Below, piece by piece: positions 46,845 to 55,150 of a stretch of DNA of 64,000 bases. Positions within the stretch are counted from its first letter, which is position 1; each line of letters starts with the position of its first letter. The stretch lies in contig NZ_RJJX01000016.1 in assembly GCF_003996985.1 (NCBI RefSeq), positions 1 through 64,000 on the forward strand. The letters are read 5' to 3'. This stretch comes from Ancylomarina longa. Lineage in GTDB: Bacteria > Bacteroidota > Bacteroidia > Bacteroidales > Marinifilaceae. The position numbers and the translations under genes were made by a program. Under the pieces are notes generated by a model. It did not search any database and had not been told where the DNA came from. It worked only from the letters and a program-made list of their open reading frames with translations.

Positions 46845-46883
46845 TGTAGAAACATTACACATTTTCTGTAGAAATATTCCACA
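46845..46883. promoter_or_regulatory. Two 17-bp palindromes spaced 22 bp: probable activator sites
   Basis: TGTAGAAACATTACACA (46845-46861) and TGTAGAAATATTCCACA (46867-46883) both fit the dyad TGTnnAAnnnTTnnACA, the second also TGTnGAAnnnTTCnACA. Their centres are 22 bp apart, two helical turns, so two dimers would bind the same face. They sit 119-157 bp upstream of a sigma-54-like element and beside the genes of a sigma-54 activator pair, the usual enhancer geometry. A further inverted repeat, TGTCACAA (46893-46900) and TTGTGACA (46951-46958), lies between. Confidence 0.55.
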
Positions 46884-47001
46884 CATTTGAAATGTCACAA
46901 ATAATCAAGAAATGGTTATTCAACTATTACAAAATTACATTCTACTGATATTGTGACAACTACAGCTTCGAAATAAAAGACTACCAACAAACAACTAGTT
47001 C

Positions 47002-47017
47002 TGGCACAATATTCCCT
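47002..47017 (+). promoter_or_regulatory. Imperfect sigma-54-type promoter
   Basis: TGGCAC (47002-47007) is a perfect -24 element. At the right distance the -12 element reads TCCCT where TTGCA/T is expected, so the invariant G is replaced by C. It lies 52 bp above the ATG of the coiled-coil lipoprotein and downstream of the paired palindromes. No better TAnnTTTG promoter is visible for that gene. Confidence 0.3.
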
Positions 47018-47058
47018 TACTTAATATGAACAAAAACTAAATCTCTAAATATTACTCT

Positions 47059-47922
47059 ATGAAACGAATAATTATAGCATTATTGATTGTCCCTTTTTTT
47101 ATGTCTTGTAACCAAAAAGAGTTAAAGCAACTAAAAGAGCAAAATCAACAACTAACTTCTATGGCTAAGCAGAAAGATTCAACAATAAATGATTTTATTG
47201 AGTCTTTAAATACAATAGAAGAAAATCTTGATATCATTAAGAAAAAGGAAGCGATTATCGCAGTAAATTCTGAAAATCCTAATCAATCTCAGAAACAAAA
47301 AATTGCAAGCGATATGACTTCCATCAACAATTTGTTGGAACAAAATAAAACCAAGATTACAGATCTTGAAAAGAAATTAAATAATAGCTGGTATCAGAAT
47401 TCTAAATTACGCAAGCTAACCGATAGATTAAGAACTGAGTTAGATGCAAAAGAAACTGAAGTAACTGCATTAAATGAAAAAGTTGCAAAGCTTAACATTG
47501 AAGTAGAAAACTTAAATGGCACTGTAACAGAACTAAACGGAACAGTAGTAGCATTAAATACAGAAAATGATACTAAAACTAAGGTTATTGCAGAACAAAC
47601 TAGTGAATTGAACACTGGTTACTATGTATGCGGAACCAGCAAAGAATTGCAGGAAAAACATGTAATTACCAAAGACGGTGGATTTATCGGAATTGGAAAA
47701 ACTGCAATTTTAAATAAAGATTTTAATACGAATGAATTTAAAAAAATTGATATCACCAAAACTACTACAATTCCAGTGAATGGTAAGAAGATCAGTTTTG
47801 TAACAAGTCGTCCAAGCAACTCTTATAAGGTTGAGGGAGTTGATAAGGTTGAGGGAATTACAATATTGGATCCAGCAGAATTCTGGAAATCTTCAAAATA
47901 TCTGGTAGTTTCGGTAAGATAA
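47059..47922 (+). CDS. Coiled-coil lipoprotein
   Basis: The 287-residue lipoprotein (signal ending FMSC, C17) has two long coiled coils (about 20-60 and 90-190), the second with a near-exact heptad repeat (LNGTVTELNGTVVALN), followed by a conserved-looking C-terminal domain of about 95 residues (YYVCGTSKELQEKHVITKDG to the end). Similar Bacteroidota proteins are sometimes labelled collagen-binding adhesin-like; I cannot confirm that. Its upstream region carries the paired palindromes and sigma-54-like box, so it may be the main target of the neighbouring two-component system. Confidence 0.75.
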   Translation: MKRIIIALLIVPFFMSCNQKELKQLKEQNQQLTSMAKQKDSTINDFIESLNTIEENLDIIKKKEAIIAVNSENPNQSQKQKIASDMTSINNLLEQNKTKITDLEKKLNNSWYQNSKLRKLTDRLRTELDAKETEVTALNEKVAKLNIEVENLNGTVTELNGTVVALNTENDTKTKVIAEQTSELNTGYYVCGTSKELQEKHVITKDGGFIGIGKTAILNKDFNTNEFKKIDITKTTTIPVNGKKISFVTSRPSNSYKVEGVDKVEGITILDPAEFWKSSKYLVVSVR

Positions 47923-47952
47923 TCAATTCATGGTTGAGTTTTAAGGTTGTCC

Positions 47953-47990
47953 AAGAAAGGCTGTCCGGAGGGATGGCCTTTCTTATTTTT
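47953..47990 (+). terminator. Terminator of the coiled-coil lipoprotein gene
   Basis: AAGAAAGGC (47953-47961) pairs with GCCTTTCTT (47976-47984), loop 14 nt, then TATTTTT. Confidence 0.75.
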
Positions 47991-48211
47991 AGTAGTATTA
48001 AAGTATGTAAGTAAGATTTTCACTGCTATCCATCTCCTCTTGACAGCAAAAAAATTAGCTTAAAACTATTACGATAGAAAAGAACAATTGCATCGCTCGA
48101 TTATTACACCTCCACCGAGTCTAATATTGTTAGAATATTTGCTTTTATTTTGAATGTTACTGAGTTTTTGTATTTTAGTATTTAAATTCGTTCTAAATTA
48201 AAATAAAAAAC

Positions 48212-48598
48212 ATGAAAGAAGCATATCAAATTAATAAGGTGTATTCTATACTTCTGATTTTAGCAGGAATATTTGGGTTTTTCTCCAGATATATTGAGAT
48301 TGGCGACACACAATTTACAGCGCTCATTCCAATGTTTTTCGGAATAATACTCTATTTCTGTACTCAAGGAATTCGAAAAGAAAATCCCGCAATAGGCCAT
48401 GTAGCTGCATTGCTTACCAGTTTACTCATTATCATGTCCATTGTAATGTTATCCAAAGGGATTTTGGGGGATACTGGTTGGGGACGAAAGCAATGGATAT
48501 TCCTACTTATTATTATGGGAGGTGTCTGGAGTATTAGAAGTCAGATTAATTATTTTAGAGCACAACGAAAAAGAAAAGCAGCTCAAACCAAGTCATAA
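48212..48598 (+). CDS. Small four-helix membrane protein of unknown function
   Basis: A 128-residue integral membrane protein with four hydrophobic segments (about 9-25, 36-52, 65-82, 94-108) and a strongly basic cytoplasmic tail (RAQRKRKAAQTKS). No catalytic or transport motif is visible. It stands alone between two terminators. Not recognised. Confidence 0.7.
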   Translation: MKEAYQINKVYSILLILAGIFGFFSRYIEIGDTQFTALIPMFFGIILYFCTQGIRKENPAIGHVAALLTSLLIIMSIVMLSKGILGDTGWGRKQWIFLLIIMGGVWSIRSQINYFRAQRKRKAAQTKS

Positions 48599-48622
48599 AA
48601 AAAGCCCTAAAGGGCTTTTTTT
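48597..48622. terminator. Bidirectional terminator
   Basis: AAAAAAAGCCC and GGGCTTTTTTT form a perfect stem with the 4-nt loop TAAA. It overlaps the last bases of the small membrane-protein gene and lies just below the convergent lspA stop, so it can serve both. Confidence 0.85.
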
Positions 48623-48639
48623 ATGACTATATTTTCAAT

Positions 48640-49248
48640 CTATTTATTTTTCACAAAATAGCTCCGCTGAAATAAAAGGATAAAGGAAACTCCTATCGTA
48701 ATATACGAATCAGCGATATTAAAAACTGGTCGGAAAAATATATAATGTTCACCAGACCATATTGGCATCCAATCCGGAAATCTACCTTCTAATAAAGGAA
48801 AGTAAAGCATATCTACCACTTTTCCATGTAAAAAACTTGCGTAACCACCATCCTTGGGTAAGAATGTTGCCACCTGATAGAAGCTATCGTTAAAAACTAA
48901 TCCATAAAAGGCACTATCTATAATATTTCCCATTGCACCGGCAAAAATCAGTGCAATAGATACAATTAATCCTAAAGGTGCTTTCTTCAGGCAAATATCA
49001 TACAGATACCATCCGATACCACAAACTGCAAAAATACGGAATAAGCTAAGCAGAATCTTTCCCCATTCTCCTTCTAACTCCATTCCAAATGCCATTCCAT
49101 TATTTTCAATAAAATGGATCACGAACCAATTTCCGAATATCGAGAATTCTTCGCCTAGCATCATATGGGTTTTAATCCATATTTTTAGTGCCTGATCTAA
49201 AATCAAAAGCAATGTGATAAGTGCTACCGATTTCTTAAATAAAGACAT
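48640..49248 (-). CDS. lspA: Lipoprotein signal peptidase (signal peptidase II)
   Basis: LspA cleaves lipoprotein signal peptides in the inner membrane. The 202-residue protein has four transmembrane segments, the NNGMAFG motif near residue 54, and the two catalytic Asp in GNIIDSAFYG and FNIADSYIT. It is about 35 residues longer than the E. coli enzyme owing to an extracytoplasmic insertion between the catalytic motifs, normal in this phylum. It lies downstream of dksA-like and ileS, but a terminator intervenes. Confidence 0.93.
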   Translation of the reverse strand: MSLFKKSVALITLLLILDQALKIWIKTHMMLGEEFSIFGNWFVIHFIENNGMAFGMELEGEWGKILLSLFRIFAVCGIGWYLYDICLKKAPLGLIVSIALIFAGAMGNIIDSAFYGLVFNDSFYQVATFLPKDGGYASFLHGKVVDMLYFPLLEGRFPDWMPIWSGEHYIFFRPVFNIADSYITIGVSFILLFQRSYFVKNK

Positions 49249-49319
49249 ATCTTGTTTTTTTGATTATCTATTGAGAGATTTATTGCTTCCAAAGCAATGT
49301 AAACCTCTGATTTTAAACA

Positions 49320-49352
49320 AAAATGATTGGAAGAAAATCTTCCAATCATTTT
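49320..49352 (-). terminator. Terminator between dksA-like gene and lspA
   Basis: Perfect 14-bp stem AAAATGATTGGAAG with CTTCCAATCATTTT, loop 5 nt, T-rich on the minus strand. It would end or attenuate the ileS-dksA transcript before lspA. Confidence 0.8.
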
Positions 49353-49372
49353 ATATATCCTAATGCTTAAAT

Positions 49373-49750
49373 TTAGACTTGTTTATTCTTGGCCTCGATA
49401 CTTAAAGTAGCATGAGGTACTGCGCGAAGTCTCTCCTTGGAGATTAATTTACCAGTTTCACGGCAAACACCATAAGTCTTATTTTCTATCCGAATCAAGG
49501 CAGCTTCCAAGTGAGAAATAAACTTTGCCTGACGTTGAGCCAATCGACCAGCTTCTTCTTTTGATAAAACTGAAGCGCCCTCTTCCAAAACCTTAAATGT
49601 TGGGGAAGTATCTTCAATATCATTACCGGAACTGTTAGATATAACAGCCTTCAACGTTTCAAAATCCTTTTTGGCTTTTGTAAGTTTTGCTAGAATCAAT
49701 TCTTTGAATTCCTGCAAATCCTCATCTGTATATCGCTTCTTTTCTGTCAT
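49373..49750 (-). CDS. DksA/TraR-family regulator without a complete zinc finger
   Basis: The 125-residue protein has the DksA layout: a long N-terminal helical hairpin (about 10-75) and the C-terminal globular block YGVCRETGKLISKERLRAVPHATLS. Of the four zinc-binding Cys only C94-region VC remains; the others are T, S and A. This zinc-less form is usual in Bacteroidota. Such proteins bind RNA polymerase in the secondary channel and tune transcription during starvation. The start at 49750 is preferred to the in-frame upstream ATG. Follows ileS by about 35 bp. Confidence 0.85.
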   Translation of the reverse strand: MTEKKRYTDEDLQEFKELILAKLTKAKKDFETLKAVISNSSGNDIEDTSPTFKVLEEGASVLSKEEAGRLAQRQAKFISHLEAALIRIENKTYGVCRETGKLISKERLRAVPHATLSIEAKNKQV

Positions 49751-49785
49751 TATTTCATTTTTTTTTAAAGATAACAAAAAATCGA

Positions 49786-52700
49786 TTATTCACTAACCTT
49801 TTCAATCTTAATAAAGCTCTCAATACCTTGTTCAATTTCTACAGCTTTCGCTTCGTTTTCTGCAAGCTTCTCAACTAATTCTACGCTAACTGCTAGTGTC
49901 TGACTACCAATGTAATCTTTGTGAGCAAGCACAGCATCATTGATTGATTCATGCATCATAATTTCAAGCTTGATCTTGTCTGTAACATCAAAATTACTGT
50001 CTTTTCTCAAGTTTTGAATCCTATTGATAAACTCACGAGCAATTCCTTCCTGTCGCAAATCTTCGGTGATGTTTACGTCCATTGCCACAGTAAGTTTCCC
50101 ATCGTTGGCAACTAACCAACCAGGTATGTCTTCTGAAATGATCTCCACATCTTCCAAACTAAGCTCAACGTTTTGTTCATTTACAAGAATACTATAACTT
50201 CCAGCCCTTTCAAATGCAACGATATCTTCCTGACTCATCTGTGCAATTGCTGCAGCAATTTGTTTCATGATCTTGCCATACTTAGGACCTAAAGTTTTAA
50301 AGTTTGGCTTAATTTTTTTCACTAAAACACCCGAAGTATCCGTAATGAATTCCATTTCTTTCACATTGATCTCGGCAAGAACAATATTTTTAATTGCTTC
50401 CAATTGATCTACCATCGATTCGTCCAGGATAGGAATTATAATCTTGCTTAATGGCTGACGAACCCGAATCTTCACTTTTCGGCGTAATCCCAACGACATA
50501 GAAGATATTTTCTGAGCCATATCCATTCTTTCCTCCAATGCTTTGTCGATAACTTCCCCATCATATTGAGGAAAATCAAGCAAATGAACAGAATTTTCGG
50601 TAAATCGATTGGTTACCGAATTCAGATCGTTAAATAAGCGATCCATATAAAATGGTGCAATTGGCGAAGCCAAAACAGAAATGGTCTCTAAACATTTATA
50701 AAGTGTTTGATATGCAGAAACCTTATCAGTAGTTTTTTCACCTCCCCAATATCTCTTACGAGACAAACGTACATACCAGTTTGATAGATTTTCAGAAACA
50801 AATTCCTGAATTGCTCTACCGGCACGAGTTGGTTCGTAGGATTCGTAACATTCCCCTACTTCTTTGATTAAAGAATTTAATAAGGACAGAATCCAACGAT
50901 CAATTTCCGGACGATCTTCCATTGTAATATCAGCTTCGGAATAATCAAAGCCATCGATATTTGCATACAATTGAAAGAAACTATAGGTATTATATAAGGT
51001 GCCAAAGAATTTACGACGAACTTCTTCCACTCCCCCCAAATCAAATTTCAAGTTATCCCAAGGTTGGGCATTTGTAATCATATACCAACGCAAAGGATCA
51101 GATCCATATTTTTCTATTGTAGAAAATGGATCCACGGCATTTCCGAGACGTTTCGACATCTTGTTTCCCTTGGCATCCAATACCAAACCATTAGAAATGA
51201 TATTTTCGAAAGCCACACCATCGAAGACCATAGTTGCAATGGCATGCAAGGTAAAGAACCATCCACGAGTTTGATCCACACCTTCGGCTATAAATTGAGC
51301 AGGGAACATCTTATCAAAGTTCTCCTTGTTCTCAAAAGGATAATGTTGCTGTGCATATGGCATAGAACCGGAATCAAACCAAACATCGATCAAATCTAAT
51401 TCACGAACCAGTTTTTTACCAGAATCACTAACCAGAATAACATTATCGACATACGGACGGTGCAAATCGAATTTCTCGTAATTCTCTTTACTGTTATCAC
51501 CTTCCACATACTCTGCCAGAATATTTTCGGTCATGAAACCAGCTTCGATTGATTTTTCAATTTCGGCCTTTAATTCAGCAACCGAACCAATACATTTTAT
51601 ATCCTTACGATCCTCGCTAACCCAAATAGGTAGAGGAGTTCCCCAATAACGAGAACGAGAAAGATTCCAATCCTGCAAATTTTCCAACCATTTTCCAAAA
51701 CGACCTTCACCAGTTGATTTTGGTTTCCAGTTAATAGTTTTATTCAATTCAATCATCCGATCGCGTACGGTTGTTGATTTAATAAACCAGGAATCCAAAG
51801 GATAATATAGAATAGGCTTATCAGTTCTCCAGCAATGAGGATAATTGTGAACATGTTTTTCCACCTTAAATGCCAGATTGCCTTTTTTCAATGCAACAGC
51901 TATGTCGATATCTAAAGTAGCATTATCATCAGTAAGGCTTTCATCGTAAGCATTCTTCACGAAGCGACCAGCATATTCGTTATATGCCTCTACATTCACG
52001 TAATTTTTCACAAATTCCTCATCCAAATCCTCTAACAAGAAGAATTTACCGGTTCTATCAACCATTGGTTGCATCTTCCCTTCCTTATCGCGGAGGATGA
52101 GTGGGGAGATATTGGAAGCTTTCGCAACCCTATCATCATCAGCACCAAAAGTAGGTGCAATATGAACGATACCTGTACCATCTTCGGTAGTTACAAAATC
52201 ACCTAAGATTACTCGGAAAGCATCACCTTCCGGTTTCACCATTGGCATCAGCTGCTCGTAACGAATTCCTTCCAAATCCGTTCCTTTGCACTCCGAAAGA
52301 ATTTTGAAAGTTAAACGTTTATCGCCTGGTTGATAATCATGCAATTCCAGACCTTCATATTTTTTATCGAAGAAATTATAGAATAAATCTTTCGCCAGCA
52401 CCACTGCACATGGTTTTCCGGTATATGGATTAAAAGTGCGAACACGATAATATTCCACTTTAGGGCCAACTGCCAAAGCAGTATTGGATGGAAGTGTCCA
52501 GGGAGTGGTTGTCCATGCGATAAAGTAAGCATCACAATCCAATCCTTCGTACAAGAATTCACTCTTCTCCTCACGGGCTATCTTGAACATAGCAACCGCC
52601 GTAGTATCTTTTACATCCTTATAGCAGCCAGGCTGATTTAACTCGTGGGTTGACAATCCCGTTCCGGCAGCAGGAGAAAATGGCTGTATGGTGTAACCTT

Positions 52701-53226
52701 TATACAACAAATCTTTTTCGAACATCTGCTTCAGCAACCACCAAAGCGTTTCGATATAACGATTATCGTAGGTAATATATGGGTTTTCCATATTCACCCA
52801 GTAACCCATTTTGGAAGTTAAATCCTCCCACTCACGGGTATATTTCATCACATTGGTACGGCAAGCATTGTTGTAATCATCCACCGAAATCTTTTTACCA
52901 ATGTCTTCTTTTGTAATTCCCAGTTCCTTTTCAACACCCAATTCCACAGGCAATCCATGTGTATCCCAACCAGCTTTACGGTTTACCTGAAAGCCTTTAA
53001 GTGTTTTGTATCTGCACACAATATCCTTAAGGGTACGTGCCATAACGTGGTGAATACCTGGCATTCCATTAGCGGATGGAGGTCCCTCATAGAAAACAAA
53101 ATCGGGATGACCTTCGCGAGTCTCCAAACTCTTTTCAAAGGTTTTATTTGCTTCCCATTCTTTTAAAATATCCTTATTGATCTGTGAAAGATCCAGGTTT
53201 TTGTATTCCGGAAATTTAGTGCTCAT
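49786..53226 (-). CDS. ileS: Isoleucyl-tRNA synthetase
   Basis: Class I synthetase that charges tRNA-Ile. The 1146-residue cytosolic protein has the HIGH-type motif (NGMPGIHHVMARTLKD, near residue 52), the DTHGLPVE signature, a CP1 editing domain (TTPWTLPSNTALAVGP) and the KMSKR loop (GNKMSKRLGN). The length fits the long, eukaryote-like type common in Bacteroidota. It leads ileS-dksA and has a TAnnTTTG element 38 bp upstream. Confidence 0.96.
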   Translation of the reverse strand: MSTKFPEYKNLDLSQINKDILKEWEANKTFEKSLETREGHPDFVFYEGPPSANGMPGIHHVMARTLKDIVCRYKTLKGFQVNRKAGWDTHGLPVELGVEKELGITKEDIGKKISVDDYNNACRTNVMKYTREWEDLTSKMGYWVNMENPYITYDNRYIETLWWLLKQMFEKDLLYKGYTIQPFSPAAGTGLSTHELNQPGCYKDVKDTTAVAMFKIAREEKSEFLYEGLDCDAYFIAWTTTPWTLPSNTALAVGPKVEYYRVRTFNPYTGKPCAVVLAKDLFYNFFDKKYEGLELHDYQPGDKRLTFKILSECKGTDLEGIRYEQLMPMVKPEGDAFRVILGDFVTTEDGTGIVHIAPTFGADDDRVAKASNISPLILRDKEGKMQPMVDRTGKFFLLEDLDEEFVKNYVNVEAYNEYAGRFVKNAYDESLTDDNATLDIDIAVALKKGNLAFKVEKHVHNYPHCWRTDKPILYYPLDSWFIKSTTVRDRMIELNKTINWKPKSTGEGRFGKWLENLQDWNLSRSRYWGTPLPIWVSEDRKDIKCIGSVAELKAEIEKSIEAGFMTENILAEYVEGDNSKENYEKFDLHRPYVDNVILVSDSGKKLVRELDLIDVWFDSGSMPYAQQHYPFENKENFDKMFPAQFIAEGVDQTRGWFFTLHAIATMVFDGVAFENIISNGLVLDAKGNKMSKRLGNAVDPFSTIEKYGSDPLRWYMITNAQPWDNLKFDLGGVEEVRRKFFGTLYNTYSFFQLYANIDGFDYSEADITMEDRPEIDRWILSLLNSLIKEVGECYESYEPTRAGRAIQEFVSENLSNWYVRLSRKRYWGGEKTTDKVSAYQTLYKCLETISVLASPIAPFYMDRLFNDLNSVTNRFTENSVHLLDFPQYDGEVIDKALEERMDMAQKISSMSLGLRRKVKIRVRQPLSKIIIPILDESMVDQLEAIKNIVLAEINVKEMEFITDTSGVLVKKIKPNFKTLGPKYGKIMKQIAAAIAQMSQEDIVAFERAGSYSILVNEQNVELSLEDVEIISEDIPGWLVANDGKLTVAMDVNITEDLRQEGIAREFINRIQNLRKDSNFDVTDKIKLEIMMHESINDAVLAHKDYIGSQTLAVSVELVEKLAENEAKAVEIEQGIESFIKIEKVSE

Positions 53227-53263
53227 TTATATTAATTTTATCTTGTATTCGCTAAAAAGTTTA

Positions 53264-53271
53264 CAAATATA
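53264..53271 (-). promoter_or_regulatory. Putative -7 element of ileS
   Basis: On the minus strand TATATTTG matches TAnnTTTG 38 bp above the ATG. No T-box or -33 TTG at standard distance is seen. Confidence 0.45.
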
Positions 53272-53545
53272 GAAAAAATACAAGACTTGCTGAACCTAGT
53301 GATCGCATTTACAAAGGGATAAACATTTTTCAATCAGTGAGTCAATGAGGGTAATTCCAGACAAATTGCAGATCGCTTATAAATCGAAATTAATAGATAA
53401 AATTAGCTTATAATTTGAAAGTTAAAATAGAAAAAAAGACCCCAAACATTTCTGCTTAGGGTATTCTATTTAGCTGAAATTTTAATCTTGTAGAATCTAC
53501 ATCTTCTAAAATTCTACAATAAACAATCTCAAAAAAATTAAAATA
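53272..53545. other. Intergenic region with one inverted repeat
   Basis: No gene is visible. TTGTAGAAT (53488-53496) and ATTCTACAA (53511-53519) form a 9-bp stem just below the stop of the first micro-membrane gene; on the minus strand it is followed by an AT-rich tail and may be a weak terminator. Confidence 0.45.
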
Positions 53546-53749
53546 TTACTTATACTTCTTTTTTTGATTACTCCTTTTTTCAAGAAAAAGAATTAGGAAC
53601 CAGGCAGATGTAGATCCTATAATCGCAGCAATTATAAGCTTACGATTAAACTCCTCCTGAAAAACAAAATGCTCCACTAAAATGTAAACAATCGAGCAAA
53701 CCGTGGAGAATATAAGCCCTCCAATTATATTTTGTTTTATTTTTTTCAT
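53546..53749 (-). CDS. Micro-membrane protein, paralogue 1 of 3
   Basis: A 67-residue protein with two membrane helices (about 8-26 and 38-56) separated by the loop EHFVFQEEFNR, ending in a basic tail (KRSNQKKKYK). It is clearly homologous to its two tandem neighbours, especially the second, with which it shares the loop and the WFLILFLEK end of helix 2. A conserved frame with conservative substitutions argues that it is translated. Function unknown; not a toxin family I can recognise. Confidence 0.65.
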   Translation of the reverse strand: MKKIKQNIIGGLIFSTVCSIVYILVEHFVFQEEFNRKLIIAAIIGSTSAWFLILFLEKRSNQKKKYK

Positions 53750-53818
53750 GATGATTTTGATTTGAAATCCTTATCCAAGAGAATAAGGATATTTCATTCT
53801 TTTAAAGACATTAATTCA

Positions 53819-54019
53819 TTATTGCTTCTTTTTTCGATTACGCCATTTTTCAAGAAAAAGAATTAGAAACCAGGTAAATATGGATGCTATAATTGCACTA
53901 ATTATTAGCGCACGATTAAATTCTTCCTGAAAAACAAAATGCTCCATTGAAATGAGAACAATCGGGTAAACCGCGAAGAATATAAACCCTCTAATAACGT
54001 TTTGATTTATTTTTTTCAT
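53819..54019 (-). CDS. Micro-membrane protein, paralogue 2 of 3
   Basis: A 66-residue two-helix protein with loop EHFVFQEEFNRALII, WFLILFLEK and a basic tail (RNRKKKQ). About two thirds of its residues match paralogue 1. The DNA between genes 2 and 3 and between 1 and 2 is also duplicated (TTCATTCTTTTAAA and following ATTAATTCATTATTGC), showing that the whole unit was copied. Confidence 0.65.
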   Translation of the reverse strand: MKKINQNVIRGFIFFAVYPIVLISMEHFVFQEEFNRALIISAIIASIFTWFLILFLEKWRNRKKKQ

Positions 54020-54053
54020 GATGATTTTTCATTCTTTTAAAAACATTAATTCA

Positions 54054-54245
54054 TTATTGCTTCTTTTTTAGATTGCGTCGTTTTTCAAGAAAAAGAATGA
54101 GGATCCAACTTAATACAGCTACTAAAACAGCAAGGACAACTGATATAACAGAAAAGATTCTTCCCTCATAAAGCGTTTGATACAAAATCAAAAAACAAGA
54201 AAAAAAAACTACGTAAACTAATCCTCTTAACACATTTGGTTTCAT
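54054..54245 (-). CDS. Micro-membrane protein, paralogue 3 of 3
   Basis: A 63-residue two-helix protein, the most divergent copy: the acidic loop is shortened (YEGRIF) but helix 2 ends in the same SWILILFLEKRRNLKKKQ-type segment (here given in part). It is upstream-most in the array and probably first in the transcript. No enzyme motif. Function unknown. Confidence 0.6.
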   Translation of the reverse strand: MKPNVLRGLVYVVFFSCFLILYQTLYEGRIFSVISVVLAVLVAVLSWILILFLEKRRNLKKKQ

Positions 54246-54694
54246 GCTCTTTCTATTAATTTAAATTATAACAGGCAGATTCATAAAAAGGATGACAAAA
54301 GCGCTAACTATTTTCATAAAAAAAAACTTTATATCTACAGATACCACAATAAAAACCAGGAAATAGCTTTTAAATTATTTGGAGAGAGCCTATTGCAAGC
54401 TCTCTCTATCAATAATAGTAACAAGTATCAATAAATCTTGGTCGGGAATTATCCAGAACATTTATTTAGAGCAATGAGATTTTGCACTGGTATTTATTCT
54501 GTTTGTAATTTTCTTATTCAGCTTACTCGTTAGTCTAAAGAAAATTTAATCGTTCTTTCGAGTGTAATTTTATTGATTAAATTTACTTGCTTGTTTCTTG
54601 TTACCACAAGCTCCATCAGGTTTATTTATATTTGAAAATAAACCTAGTATTACCAATAGATAAATGAATCACTATTAAAAAACACATAAAGACC
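54246..54694. other. Intergenic region upstream of the OsmC gene
   Basis: About 450 bp without a credible gene. GAGAGAGC (54382-54389) and GCTCTCTC (54399-54406) form an isolated 8-bp hairpin with no T run. A TAnnTTTG box at 54627-54634 points to the OsmC gene. The remainder is AT-rich. Confidence 0.4.
54627..54634 (+). promoter_or_regulatory. Putative -7 element of the OsmC-family gene
   Basis: TATATTTG matches TAnnTTTG 60 bp above the ATG at 54695. A TTG at 54598-54600 is a few bases too far for the standard spacing. Confidence 0.35.
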
Positions 54695-55105
54695 ATGACA
54701 ACAGTAAAATCAAAATACCTTGGCGATTTAAGAACAGAATGCATTCACTTGCAATCGGGAAATAAAATATTTACCGATGCACCAACCGATAACCAGGGAA
54801 AAGGAGAAGCTTTTTCGCCTACCGATTTGCTTGCTACCGCTTTAGGCTCCTGTATTATGACCATTATGGGAATTGTTGCCCGGGATAATGATATTGATAT
54901 TGTTGGAACAGAGCTGAACATCACCAAAATAATGACCAGCGATCCTCGGAGAGTTGCCGAAGTAGTGGTAGAATTTAATTTTCCTGACAAAGGATACACC
55001 TCGGCAGAAAAAGAGATTATCGAAAGCGTTGCAGGAACCAGTCCGGTGCCATTAAGTTTGCACGATCACATGAAACAAACCATTAAATTAAATTGGGCAA
55101 AGTAG
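54695..55105 (+). CDS. OsmC-family protein
   Basis: The 136-residue cytosolic protein has the OsmC/Ohr fold layout: a beta-rich start (GDLRTECIHLQSG), FSPTDLLATALGSCIMTIMGI with the conserved Cys (about C53) in the central helix, and the second Cys position replaced (no SxxVxxC pair near 115). With only one of the two redox cysteines it fits the YhfA-like OsmC subgroup rather than a standard organic-hydroperoxide reductase. Followed after 45 bp by an SDR gene, probably co-transcribed. Confidence 0.85.
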   Translation: MTTVKSKYLGDLRTECIHLQSGNKIFTDAPTDNQGKGEAFSPTDLLATALGSCIMTIMGIVARDNDIDIVGTELNITKIMTSDPRRVAEVVVEFNFPDKGYTSAEKEIIESVAGTSPVPLSLHDHMKQTIKLNWAK

Positions 55106-55150
55106 CATTTGTTTCTCTTTATCCCCTCATAATTGTAATACACTCTTCTT

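Noticed and set aside
52311-52574. Alternative minus-strand frame inside ileS, possible frameshift
   Set aside because: The ileS frame itself is continuous with all motifs in order; this is a shadow frame.
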